A stretch of DNA of 21,175 bases from PUPG01 sp041686485. GTDB taxonomy: Bacteria; Bacteroidota; Bacteroidia; Bacteroidales; UBA7960. The stretch spans positions 1 through 21,175 of the forward strand of contig JAWLDT010000048.1 of NCBI GenBank assembly GCA_041686485.1. The letters are read 5' to 3'. This document shows, in pieces, positions 5,455 through 13,340 of the stretch. The stretch's first letter is position 1, and each line of letters starts with the position of its first letter. The notes under the pieces were generated by a model. That model was given only the letters and a program-made list of their open reading frames with translations, did no database searches and was not told where the DNA came from. Both the position numbers and the translations under genes were made by a program.

Positions 5455-8400
5455 TTATAGTTCTATCCGGATTCCGAGGGACGTTGTACGCACCTGCGGG
5501 TGTGTAAAAAAGTCCGTTCCACGTCGCAGCTCATCCGGACCGGCATAGTTCACCTCCGGATCCATCCCGCTGTAGTTGGTAAATGTCAGCAGGTTTTCGC
5601 CACGCAGGAATACCCTTGCACTGTGCATACCCATGCGGTCAGCAAAATCGGGACTAAGCTGATAGGAAAGGGATACATTTTTGACGCGCAGATAGGAGCC
5701 GTCTTCAATGAAGCGGGAAGATATGCGATTGTTGTTGTTGGGATCCAGTTCCGTGGCACGCGGAATGTCCGTTTCATCACCCGGCTCCCTCCAGCGGTCG
5801 AGAACAGCCGTTGTCTGGTTGTCGGATCCTTTCATGGATTCGATATAGATGCGGGTACCGTTGAAGATATCATTGCCATAGGAAAACTGAAGGAACACGG
5901 TCAGCTCCAGGTTCTGATAACGAAAACGGTTGTTCAGCCCGCCGGTAAAGTCAGGATTCGGATCACCGATTTTGGTGCGGTCTTCAGAAGTAATCTGACC
6001 ATCACCATTGGTATCGGCAAACACGATATCGCCTGTTGAGGGGTCAACGCCCAGGCTTTTGTAGCCGTAAAAGATCCCCATAGGCTCACCTACCCTTACG
6101 CTGTTGCTTCCGCGACCAATATTATCGAGGGGTTGGTCATTGTACAGGGAGAGGATCTCATTCCGGTTTCGACTGATGTTGAAAGAAGATGTCCATGAGA
6201 AGTCCCTGTTCTCGATGTTGACTGTGCTAAGAGATACTTCAACCCCTTTGTTCTCCAGCTCCCCGATGTTTGAGGTGATGCTGCCATAGCCGGACGTATA
6301 AGAAATTGGACGGCTAAACAGCAGATCTTTGGTGTGGTTGTAGTAGTAATCCAGGCTCAGCTCTATCCGGTCGTTGAACATGCCAATGTCGAGTCCGGCA
6401 CTATACTGATAGGTTGTTTCCCATTTCAGTTCAGGGTTGGCAATTCCCCTGGGATAGATGCCGGCCTCTCCGAGGTAGTTTGCACCACCTCCAAACAGGG
6501 CAAGGTAGGCAAAGTCAGGAATTCCGTCATTACCGGTAACCCCATAACCTGCTCGCCACCGCACTTCATTCAGCGGTGTGTCCCATTGTTTAAAAAAGTC
6601 TTCTTCTGACATACGCCATGCTACTGAAGCCGCCGGGAAAAAACCATATCTGTTTTCCTCACCAAAGCGTGAAGAGCCATCATACCGGGAAGTAAAGGAG
6701 AGGATATAGCGATACTGGTAATTGTAGCGCAACTGACCGAACACGGAGTTCAGGCCTCTGTCGGTAGCACTGGCAGAAGCATTGGATATGGTAGCAGCTT
6801 CGCTGATGTATTCAAAGTAAGGATTCGGGAAATCAACGCCACGGATATACTGGGTGCGCCGCTGGAACATCTCAAAAGAATAACCGCCCATCAGCTCCAC
6901 GTTGTGATCCTGCGCAAAGGTGTTCACATACCTGAGTGTGTTGTTTGACACAAGGTTCAGCACATTGTTCTGCCCTTCCAGACCGATACCATTGGAGCGG
7001 GCGCCCTGCCGGGTGGTGGCGGGGTCATAGCTGTGTTCGCGAAGGCTCAGGTAGTCAAAGCCCCACTTGGTAGAGAAGGACAACTGGTCAAGGATACGGT
7101 AATCGGCACTCACGTTACCCAGGGTACGGTAGGAGTGTGCTTCATTGATGGCTTCTTCGCCGATGGCCACCGGGTTAGCGAATGGTGCATCTTCATTATA
7201 GCTGCCATCCTCATTATATACCGGATATATAGGCGGGTTGGCGATGGCGTTGGCCAACGGTGCATTCAATGACTGGTCACCCTCTACCCTGTTGTTTAAG
7301 GAGTAGGAAAAGTCCACATCCATTCCCAGGTCGAGGTTGTCATTCACCTTGTGATCGAGGTTAACCCTTCCGCTCAGCCGTTCATATGAAGTGCCCAGCA
7401 GGATCCCTTCCTGATCGAAATAATTTCCGGAAACAAAAAACCGGGTTTTCTCATCCCCGCCGGTGGCCGAGAGCTCATAGCTTTGTGTCGGGGATGTCCG
7501 GAGCACGTGGCTGAGCCAGTCTGTGTCAACCATGTCGTCGGGGTTATCAGGCTGTGTGCCTTTAAGGTCGTGCCATTGACTTGCGTTCAGCATCTCCAGT
7601 CTGTTTTCAATATCCTGAATGCCGTAACTGGCGTTGAAGTTTATCCTTGTTTCCTGTTCCTGACCGCGTTTGGTGGTTATCAGGATGACGCCATTGGTCG
7701 CCCGGGCACCATAAATGGCGGCCGAGGAAGCATCTTTCAGCACGGTCACCGACTCGATGTCGTTGGGGTTGATGTCGGACAAGGCGTCGATACCCTGCCC
7801 GGAAAACCCAACCTGGCCATAGTCGCCGGTAGTAATCGGGATACCATCCACGACCACCAGCGGTTGGTTGCCGGCAGAGATGGAGCTGCTTCCGCGTATC
7901 CGGATGGCACTGGCCGCGCCCGGTGTACCTGAGCTCTGGGTAATGTTTACCCCGGCCGACCGTCCCTGCAGGACGCCGTCGAGGGTTGGCATGGTAGATT
8001 CTTCCATGTCCTCAGCACCAACAACTCCAACAGAACCGGAGATCAACCGCCGGGACTCACTACCATACCCTGTTACAACCACTTCGCCCAGCTGGGCAAC
8101 ATCGGACTCCATGCCAACATTAATGGTGGTTCGTCCTTCAATGGGAATGGTTTGGGATCTCATACCCACATAAGTGAAAACCAGGGTGTCATTGGGGTGG
8201 GCCTCTATTTCATAAAACCCTTCCGAATCGGTAATGGTACCACGGTCTGTACCCTGAACCATGACCGTAACCCCCGGCAGCGTAATATCATCTTCGCTGA
8301 CGGAAGTCACCACACCGCTAATACTGATCTGTTGCGCCTGCCCGGGGATGATGAACAGACAGAGAAACAGAAGCATTAAACCTGTTCTTTTCATAAACAT
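5455..8400 (-). CDS. susC: SusC/RagA-family TonB-linked outer-membrane transporter
   Basis: A 981-residue TonB-dependent channel. A cleavable signal peptide (MFMKRTGLMLLFLCLFIIP, then GQAQ) precedes a carboxypeptidase-D-regulatory-like domain (about 25-105), a TonB-box-like segment (EVVVTGYGSE), a plug domain with GVLQGRSAGVNITQSSGTPG and the SusC hallmark QPLVVVDGIPI, and a long beta-barrel ending in a C-terminal aromatic/leucine strand (TTSLGIRIEL). There is no N-terminal STN domain, so it should not signal directly to an ECF anti-sigma factor. It starts 62 bp after iadA and is 12 bp ahead of susD. In this context it should import cyanophycin fragments or beta-Asp-Arg powered by TonB. That peptide rather than glycan substrate is inference from the adjacent cyanophycinase and IadA. 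Confidence 0.95.
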   Translation of the reverse strand: MFMKRTGLMLLFLCLFIIPGQAQQISISGVVTSVSEDDITLPGVTVMVQGTDRGTITDSEGFYEIEAHPNDTLVFTYVGMRSQTIPIEGRTTINVGMESDVAQLGEVVVTGYGSESRRLISGSVGVVGAEDMEESTMPTLDGVLQGRSAGVNITQSSGTPGAASAIRIRGSSSISAGNQPLVVVDGIPITTGDYGQVGFSGQGIDALSDINPNDIESVTVLKDASSAAIYGARATNGVILITTKRGQEQETRINFNASYGIQDIENRLEMLNASQWHDLKGTQPDNPDDMVDTDWLSHVLRTSPTQSYELSATGGDEKTRFFVSGNYFDQEGILLGTSYERLSGRVNLDHKVNDNLDLGMDVDFSYSLNNRVEGDQSLNAPLANAIANPPIYPVYNEDGSYNEDAPFANPVAIGEEAINEAHSYRTLGNVSADYRILDQLSFSTKWGFDYLSLREHSYDPATTRQGARSNGIGLEGQNNVLNLVSNNTLRYVNTFAQDHNVELMGGYSFEMFQRRTQYIRGVDFPNPYFEYISEAATISNASASATDRGLNSVFGQLRYNYQYRYILSFTSRYDGSSRFGEENRYGFFPAASVAWRMSEEDFFKQWDTPLNEVRWRAGYGVTGNDGIPDFAYLALFGGGANYLGEAGIYPRGIANPELKWETTYQYSAGLDIGMFNDRIELSLDYYYNHTKDLLFSRPISYTSGYGSITSNIGELENKGVEVSLSTVNIENRDFSWTSSFNISRNRNEILSLYNDQPLDNIGRGSNSVRVGEPMGIFYGYKSLGVDPSTGDIVFADTNGDGQITSEDRTKIGDPNPDFTGGLNNRFRYQNLELTVFLQFSYGNDIFNGTRIYIESMKGSDNQTTAVLDRWREPGDETDIPRATELDPNNNNRISSRFIEDGSYLRVKNVSLSYQLSPDFADRMGMHSARVFLRGENLLTFTNYSGMDPEVNYAGPDELRRGTDFFTHPQVRTTSLGIRIEL

Positions 8401-8462
8401 TGTTTTTATAAATGATTGATTGATGATCTATTCTTCCTGGAAATATCAATTCCTTATTCCTG

Positions 8463-9629
8463 TTACTCGTAGGTTCCTTTTTTCAGCATCCGGCCATCCC
8501 TGATCATCAGGCTGCCCATGGCTGTCATATGCACGATGTTATAATCGCTGTCAACAAACACCAGGTCAGCGTCCATGCCCTTGCCGATAGTTCCTTTACC
8601 CCTTAGCTGCAGGGTGTCGGCAACATTGGCGGTGACGGTCCGGAGTGCTTTATCCAGTCCGAGTCCTTCTTCCTCAACGGTATCTTTAAGCTCATCCAGC
8701 ATTGATTTCAAGCCGCCGGTCTCCAGCTCCACGAGCTTGCCACTTTTATCGAAACGTGGAAGAGAGCCGCAACCATCGCTGCTCATTGTGATATGTTCGA
8801 GGGGAACACCAGCGCCAAGCAAGGCCACAATGGCTTTGGAGGGTTTCACTTCATCGTCGGGGAAGAAGGGATATGCGCTGGTGGTCAGATCGACATACCC
8901 TTTTTTGCCATATGTTTTAGCGTCTTCAAAGATTTGTGTGTTTCGGTTGCAGTGGGTCGGCAAAAACTGTTTCAGCGACAGCTCGCTGGTGGCAACAGCA
9001 TCATAAAGGGGCTGAAATGGATGTTTCGCATCACCCATGTGGATGTTCACGATACCGGCCTTGCCGCCAAGCATTCCTCCTACCCGGGCATGTGCAGCAA
9101 GCCGGATCAGGTCAGAAGTGTCTGGTGTGGATGACCGGTGGTCGGAAAGGGCGATCTCCCCGGCGCCGATCACTTCATCGATCAGGGAGATGTCTTTGCC
9201 AACGTCACCAAGGATCGTGGGCGTGGGAACCTGGTAGGCGCCGGTATACATCCACGCACTCACGCCCTCTGCACGAAGGGCTTTGGCTTTCATCAGCACC
9301 GATTCGACATGACGGGTCATGCCATCGGTGCCCAGACATCCGACGACGGAGGTCACACCGGCCGAGAGCATCTGGCTGAGCTGTATTTCCGGCGTACGAC
9401 TGGCCGGCCCTCCTTCACCCCCGGCACCGGCGATATGCACGTGCGAATCTATCAGTCCCGGAATAACCCTCAGACCACCTGCGTCTATTACGTCATCAAT
9501 CATTCCGGAGGGAATAGCCAGGTTGGCGCCAATGGCAACGATGTGGTTTCCTGCAGTCAAAACATCCATCACTCCAAGCGGTTCAGGAGCAAATACATTA
9601 CACTTCTTAAATAATATCATACCATCCAT
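8463..9629 (-). CDS. iadA: Isoaspartyl (beta-aspartyl) dipeptidase, amidohydrolase family M38
   Basis: A 388-residue cytoplasmic metallo-dipeptidase with no signal peptide, closely resembling E. coli IadA along its length. Metal and substrate residues are recognisable: His63 and His65 in DSHVH, Glu72 in GGEGGP, Tyr132 in TGAYQVP, His197 in IHMGD, His226 and Arg229 in PTHCNRN, and Asp285 in SSDGCGS. The carboxylated lysine of E. coli IadA (VIGVKCAISDH) is replaced by Glu158 (VIGAGEIALSDH), with one extra residue beside it. In this block its likely substrate is beta-Asp-Arg, giving aspartate and arginine. As the first gene of the operon it starts the pathway's transcript. Two close Met codons (9629, 9620) are possible starts. 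An inverted repeat lies 5 bp upstream. Confidence 0.93.
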   Translation of the reverse strand: MDGMILFKKCNVFAPEPLGVMDVLTAGNHIVAIGANLAIPSGMIDDVIDAGGLRVIPGLIDSHVHIAGAGGEGGPASRTPEIQLSQMLSAGVTSVVGCLGTDGMTRHVESVLMKAKALRAEGVSAWMYTGAYQVPTPTILGDVGKDISLIDEVIGAGEIALSDHRSSTPDTSDLIRLAAHARVGGMLGGKAGIVNIHMGDAKHPFQPLYDAVATSELSLKQFLPTHCNRNTQIFEDAKTYGKKGYVDLTTSAYPFFPDDEVKPSKAIVALLGAGVPLEHITMSSDGCGSLPRFDKSGKLVELETGGLKSMLDELKDTVEEEGLGLDKALRTVTANVADTLQLRGKGTIGKGMDADLVFVDSDYNIVHMTAMGSLMIRDGRMLKKGTYE

Positions 9630-9633
9630 TTTT

Positions 9634-9659
9634 GTTACATCAGGATACTATATTGTAAC
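9634..9659 (-). promoter_or_regulatory. Candidate operator: GTTACA-N14-TGTAAC dyad before iadA
   Basis: A perfect 6-bp inverted repeat (GTTACA at 9634-9639, TGTAAC at 9654-9659, 26 bp overall) ends 5 bp before the iadA start. Its placement over the likely leader and ribosome-binding area would suit a repressor of the whole cyanophycin operon. No convincing -33/-7 pair was found beside it. No regulator gene is present in the window. Confidence 0.35.
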
Positions 9660-9834
9660 CGACCCAGGAATTCTACGCCATTCTGATCAAGAAAAAAATA
9701 CTGGATCCGCCTATGGTTTAACCCGCTAACCGGAATTGTTCACAAAACATTCTGTTGAATTGAATTCCATTCCCACCTATGCGAAAAGTTTGACTACGTT
9801 TATATATTAATCCGACTAAAAGCTTCAATAATAC

Positions 9835-9900
9835 TATACTTGCACTGTAATTCCCTTTTACAGGGGGCTTCGGAAACAACCGGTCAAAAGCTTTTTTTTT
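9835..9900 (+). ncRNA. Candidate short transcript or attenuator ending in a T9 tract
   Basis: A -7-like TATACTTG (9835-9842) is followed by a hairpin CTGTAA-N7-TTACAG (9845-9863), a second weaker hairpin (GCTTCGG against CCGGTCAAAAGC, about 9868-9891) and nine T residues (9892-9900). This resembles an intrinsic terminator, yet no gene ends here. The rest of the 9630-10023 spacer shows only the iadA dyad and the deoC promoter. A small RNA or a leader attenuator is possible. No matching -33 box was seen, so confidence is low. Confidence 0.25.
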
Positions 9901-9965
9901 ACAATATTACTAAGTTTTTTAATATGTACAATGGTTTCAATGGCTTAATTGCTCCTAACACGATA

Positions 9966-9997
9966 TTGTGTGCCTTAAAAAAACGCGTTACCTTTAC
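9966..9997 (+). promoter_or_regulatory. Probable deoC promoter
   Basis: TTG (9966-9968) is followed after 20 bases by TACCTTTAC (9989-9997), close to the Bacteroidota consensus TTTG-N19-TAnnTTTG. Transcription would begin near 10001, giving a leader of about 23 bases before the deoC ATG at 10024. Confidence 0.45.
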
Positions 9998-10023
9998 AGT
10001 AAAAACAAAGGCTCATAAAACAG

Positions 10024-10890
10024 ATGGTTATGACAGACTTTTCCCTGACCCCGGAGATTAAAGACGAGGATGTCAAACAACGCACGGAGCAGCTACTGGA
10101 TATACCGGAGGAGACACTAAACCTGCCTGAGGTCTATAAAGACATTCTGGGTATGATAGATCTCACTACCCTGGAGGGTGCGGATACCCGGAAAAAGGTA
10201 GAGGATCTTTGTGTGGAAGCACAGTCATTCTCTTCCATGCAGGACGGTTTACCTGACGTAGCGGCTGTATGCGTTTATCCGCCATTTGTGGCGCCTGCCC
10301 GCAAGGCACTGGAAGACAGCAACATCCAAACTGCCTCGGTAGCCGGCGCTTTCCCATCGGGTCAGTCTCCCCTTTTTGTGAAAATGGCTGAAGTACGCTA
10401 TGCGGTTGATGAAGGGGCACAGGAGATTGACATGGTAATTTCCAGGGGCAAGTTTCTGGAAGGTGAATATAATCTTGTCTTTGATGAGATAGCTGCTATT
10501 AAGGAGGCCTGTAAGACAGCACACCTCAAGGTGATCCTGGAAACGGGCGAATTGGAAACGGCAACCAACATTCGGCGCGCGAGCGAGATTGCCCTGAAGG
10601 CGGGCGGCGATTTTCTGAAGACCTCTACCGGCAAGATCAAGCCTGCGGCCACTCCGGAAGCCATGTTGGTCATGCTGGAAGCAATACGGGAGCACCATAA
10701 AAAAACCGGCCACATGACCGGTATGAAGCCTGCCGGAGGCATCTCCGACCCGGCAACAGCCCTGTCGTATTACTGGCTCACCAGGAAGGTGCTCGGCAAA
10801 AAGTGGCTGACAAAGAAGTATTTACGCTTCGGCGCCAGCCGGTTGGCAAACACACTGGTGGAGGCTATCCGCAGTGCAAAAACCGCCTGA
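10024..10890 (+). CDS. deoC: Deoxyribose-phosphate aldolase (class I)
   Basis: DeoC cleaves 2-deoxy-D-ribose 5-phosphate into glyceraldehyde 3-phosphate and acetaldehyde in nucleoside salvage. The 288-residue product carries the Schiff-base lysine in GGDFLKTSTGK (Lys199), the relay lysine in MTGMKPAGGI (Lys235) and the acidic partner in QEIDMVIS (Asp136). It matches the longer E. coli-like type with an N-terminal helical extension. Start at 10024 is assumed; a second Met at 10030 would remove only two residues. It is transcribed divergently from the cyanophycin operon. Its stop codon lies inside the 3' end of the convergent glutamine synthetase gene (26 bp overlap). No other deo genes are nearby, so it is a stand-alone copy. 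Confidence 0.95.
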   Translation: MVMTDFSLTPEIKDEDVKQRTEQLLDIPEETLNLPEVYKDILGMIDLTTLEGADTRKKVEDLCVEAQSFSSMQDGLPDVAAVCVYPPFVAPARKALEDSNIQTASVAGAFPSGQSPLFVKMAEVRYAVDEGAQEIDMVISRGKFLEGEYNLVFDEIAAIKEACKTAHLKVILETGELETATNIRRASEIALKAGGDFLKTSTGKIKPAATPEAMLVMLEAIREHHKKTGHMTGMKPAGGISDPATALSYYWLTRKVLGKKWLTKKYLRFGASRLANTLVEAIRSAKTA

Positions 10891-12370
10891 CAAGTTTCAT
10901 GGTCTCTTCCCTGTCATTGCTGATCTGCTCCCGCAAGTTTTCATCCTGGTAGCTTTTCAGTTCATTGATCACACCCTCAATTAACGATTCAGGAAAGACG
11001 TCGTATTTGTTGAAGATGTCTGCCTGCTGCTTAAGCTTATCCGCCGCTGTGGAGCAAGAATACGGAAGCTGGGCCAACGATTCCTGGCGTGCTTTGTGCT
11101 TCTTATCAAAAATGTTAACATCCACATAGGTTTTCCGGGCAAACTCAAGGGCATCGGGCATCTCCAGCCCATGACGGGCACCCACACAAAGACCGGCAAT
11201 CAGCAGATAAATATCGGCCGAACCATCCGGGCAACGGAACTCGTAAGTCTGCTTGTCGCTGAAATCAAGATTCAACGGTTGCTCCTGCGGGTTTTCTTTT
11301 TGAACCATATCCCCGGCGCCAACCCAGCCCAGCGGTACACGTACCAGGGCGGAGCGGTTTCTCTCCCCCCAACAAACGTTGGTAGGCGCCTCCTGGTTGG
11401 GTACCAGTCTGAAATAGCTGGTCGGAATGGTATTGCCAAATGCTGACAGCGAAGGAGCAATATCCAGCACCCCGGCAATGGCTTTTTGAGCCACCTCACT
11501 AACGCCTCCATTTTCCAGGGTCACATTCTTGCCATCTTTCATCATACGCATGTGGATATGCAGGCCACTGCCGGCTTTCCCGGCGGTGATCTTCGGTGCC
11601 AGACTCACGGTTACCCCATACTGATATGCTACCTGGCGCAGGATCCATTTGGCAATGATCAGCTGATCGGCAGCCTCTTCAACATGGGTAGGAAGAAACT
11701 CAATCTCATTCTGTTCGTATTCATGCTCCTCATCCGAAAAATTGCCCACCTCTGAATGGGAATACTTGATCATGGCACCGGTTTGTGCCATCGCCATCAT
11801 GGCATCCACACGCAGCTGTTCCCATTTCACAAAAGGTTCAGACTCATGATAAGCACGCTGGTCATTGGCACGATACAATGGGTTTTTGTCGCTGATCACA
11901 TAATATTCGATCTCTCCCATCACCTCCATGGAATAACCTGTTTTCTTTTCCAGCTCCTGATGGGCTTTGCGCATAATATTTTCCGGCGCACTCTCCATCG
12001 GATTCCCGTCTTTGTCGTAATAGGAACACATAATATCCAGGGCTGGTACTTCAGAAAAAGGATTCACAAATGCTGAGCGGTATCTGGGTACCACGTAAAG
12101 GTCAGAAGAGCCTGCTTCCAGGAAGGAAAACAGACTGCTGCCATCAACGCGCTCACCCGTGGAGAGGACATGTTCGAGATGCTCGCGGCTTTGAACAGGA
12201 ACATTCAGGGACTTCAGGCGGCCGTCACCTCCCACATAGCGGAAGTTAACCATCTCAATATCATTTTCTTCAATAAAATGAATGAGGTCCTGACGGGTAA
12301 ATTCAGCAGGCTTTTTATGTAAAAAACGAACTAACGGATTGGGGTTTAATGTAAATTGCCTCTCTTCCAT
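10865..12370 (-). CDS. glnA: Glutamine synthetase
   Basis: This enzyme makes glutamine from glutamate, ammonia and ATP in the cytoplasm. The 501-residue protein has the N-terminal beta-grasp region and the catalytic metal residues: Glu153 and Glu155 (MGEIEYYV), Glu207, Glu222 (QNEIEF) and His271 (SGLHIHM). It also has the NRSALVRVP arginine region and the YEFRCPDGSADIYLLIAG motif. The usual adenylylation site segment (NLYDLP type) was not found, so control by adenylylation is unlikely. The start at 12370 follows a short AGGT-containing leader. The gene is preceded by a strong -7 box and overlaps deoC by 26 bp at its 3' end. It could assimilate nitrogen released by arginine breakdown, but nothing ties it to the cyanophycin operon except proximity. 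Confidence 0.95.
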   Translation of the reverse strand: MEERQFTLNPNPLVRFLHKKPAEFTRQDLIHFIEENDIEMVNFRYVGGDGRLKSLNVPVQSREHLEHVLSTGERVDGSSLFSFLEAGSSDLYVVPRYRSAFVNPFSEVPALDIMCSYYDKDGNPMESAPENIMRKAHQELEKKTGYSMEVMGEIEYYVISDKNPLYRANDQRAYHESEPFVKWEQLRVDAMMAMAQTGAMIKYSHSEVGNFSDEEHEYEQNEIEFLPTHVEEAADQLIIAKWILRQVAYQYGVTVSLAPKITAGKAGSGLHIHMRMMKDGKNVTLENGGVSEVAQKAIAGVLDIAPSLSAFGNTIPTSYFRLVPNQEAPTNVCWGERNRSALVRVPLGWVGAGDMVQKENPQEQPLNLDFSDKQTYEFRCPDGSADIYLLIAGLCVGARHGLEMPDALEFARKTYVDVNIFDKKHKARQESLAQLPYSCSTAADKLKQQADIFNKYDVFPESLIEGVINELKSYQDENLREQISNDREETMKLVRRFLHCG

Positions 12371-12417
12371 AACTACCTATTTTTATGTATTTTATTTTAT
12401 TTTGAAAAAATGTTCGC

Positions 12418-12425
12418 CAAACATA
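12418..12425 (-). promoter_or_regulatory. glnA -7 promoter element
   Basis: On the minus strand TATGTTTG is an exact match to the Bacteroidota -7 consensus TAnnTTTG and would start transcription about 43 bases before the glnA ATG. The matching -33 region is not clear. The remaining spacer to 12841 holds a possible tiny open frame (12700-12795) and the hsp20 terminator; nothing else was recognised there. Confidence 0.5.
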
Positions 12426-12699
12426 AGGAAAAAAAACAAGCCCGTAATAATCCGTTCATAAGATTTTTTGAATTCTGCATAACACATTCTGCTGCATTGA
12501 ACTACTATCCCGTCCATACAGGAAAAGGTGATCCTTTTTGCTTACGTTTTGAGTGGTCTTTGTGTAATTTTTTTGTAACACTCCTGTCCCAACCAATCGG
12601 GAACGTTTCATCGAGTAGTACACAACGTATCACTAAGTTTAAGAATGAATCCGGTTAAGAAAGCCTGCGGAAAAAGCCCGGGCGGGAGGTGAAACAATC

Positions 12700-12795
12700 A
12701 TGGAAAGCCTGCCTGAGATCAAACAAGGTTATTGGTTGCGCTTTCTGCGAAAAATCGAGCCCTGTTTGCCTCCGGTACGGATAAAAAAACCATGA
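12700..12795 (+). CDS. Possible 31-residue small protein
   Basis: ATG at 12700 opens a frame ending at TGA 12793-12795. The product begins MESLPEIKQGYWLRFLRK and is basic, ending RIKKP. GGGAGGTG lies at 12684-12691, eight bases before the ATG, an unusually strong Shine-Dalgarno for this genome. The stop falls inside the stem of a symmetrical terminator hairpin (12784-12820). The segment AAGCCTGC occurs twice, once before the ribosome site and once inside the frame (12661-12668 and 12705-12712). No homolog is recognised and chance is a real possibility. Confidence 0.2.
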   Translation: MESLPEIKQGYWLRFLRKIEPCLPPVRIKKP

Positions 12796-12820
12796 TACCT
12801 GGCAGGCATCATGGTTTTTT
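12784..12820 (-). terminator. Strong intrinsic terminator after hsp20 (probably bidirectional)
   Basis: A perfect 13-bp stem pairs 12784-12796 (AAAAAACCATGAT) with 12808-12820 (ATCATGGTTTTTT) around an 11-base loop region. On the minus strand it comes 21 bp after the hsp20 stop and ends in a T run. The symmetry gives a T run on the plus strand too, so it could also end a transcript coming from the other side. Confidence 0.85.
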
Positions 12821-12841
12821 CGAAATTTTAGCGGAACAGGA

Positions 12842-13258
12842 TTAATCAACCTGAATTTGTTTGCTCAGGCGTGCTTTTTCCTGCTTAGGTACGCTGATGT
12901 ACAGAATGCCGTCTTCATAGCGGGCATTGATGTTCTCCACATCGGCTGTTTTCGGAATGGCAAAGGAGCGGGTGAATCCTTCCATATCGTATTCATGGCG
13001 GATGTATTCACCTTCCTGCTCATCTTCTTTTTTCTCAAACCCGACCGTTAACAGGTTCTCCTCCATGTTGAGGCTGAAATCCTCCTTATTCATTCCCGGC
13101 ACAGCCAGCTGTATTTCAAAGCTGTCTTCTTTTTCCAGGATGTTGGTTGCGGGTATGCAACCGCAATTTTTTTCAAATCCGGACTGAAAGTTCCTGTTGA
13201 ACATTTCGTCCATCATACCGGTAGATACGGGGCGTTTATGCCATTGAATAATTGTCAT
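12842..13258 (-). CDS. Small heat-shock protein, Hsp20/alpha-crystallin family
   Basis: A 138-residue ATP-independent holdase that keeps unfolded proteins soluble under stress. The alpha-crystallin domain spans about 36-126, with conserved features FEIQLAVPGMNKEDF, the charged L5/6 region and AARYEDGILYISVPK-like ending (here INARYEDGILYISVPK). The C-terminal tail has an IxV motif (IQV, 135-137) used in oligomer assembly. The N-terminal arm is short and carries an unusual CGC pair (Cys32, Cys34) just before the domain. It is single-gene with its own terminator and is divergent from the phospholipase D gene across a 272-bp spacer. No CIRCE-like operator was seen. Confidence 0.95.
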   Translation of the reverse strand: MTIIQWHKRPVSTGMMDEMFNRNFQSGFEKNCGCIPATNILEKEDSFEIQLAVPGMNKEDFSLNMEENLLTVGFEKKEDEQEGEYIRHEYDMEGFTRSFAIPKTADVENINARYEDGILYISVPKQEKARLSKQIQVD

Positions 13259-13340
13259 AATGTTATCTGTTTAGGGTTTATACTTGTTTTTTTTACTGTT
13301 GGATACAAACCCTGTACCGTTGTGTATAGAAGCAAAAAAT

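Noticed and set aside
5455..8400. Glycan PUL interpretation of the SusCD pair
   Set aside because: No glycoside hydrolase, polysaccharide lyase, sulfatase or carbohydrate esterase lies in the block; the enzymes present act on beta-aspartyl peptides.
9840..10061. 73-codon plus-strand frame ahead of deoC
   Set aside because: It overlaps the hairpin/T9 structure, the deoC promoter and the deoC start; composition is not protein-like.
12356..12658. 100-codon plus-strand frame in the glnA/hsp20 spacer
   Set aside because: It covers the glnA promoter region, has AT-rich non-protein-like composition and no plausible ribosome site.
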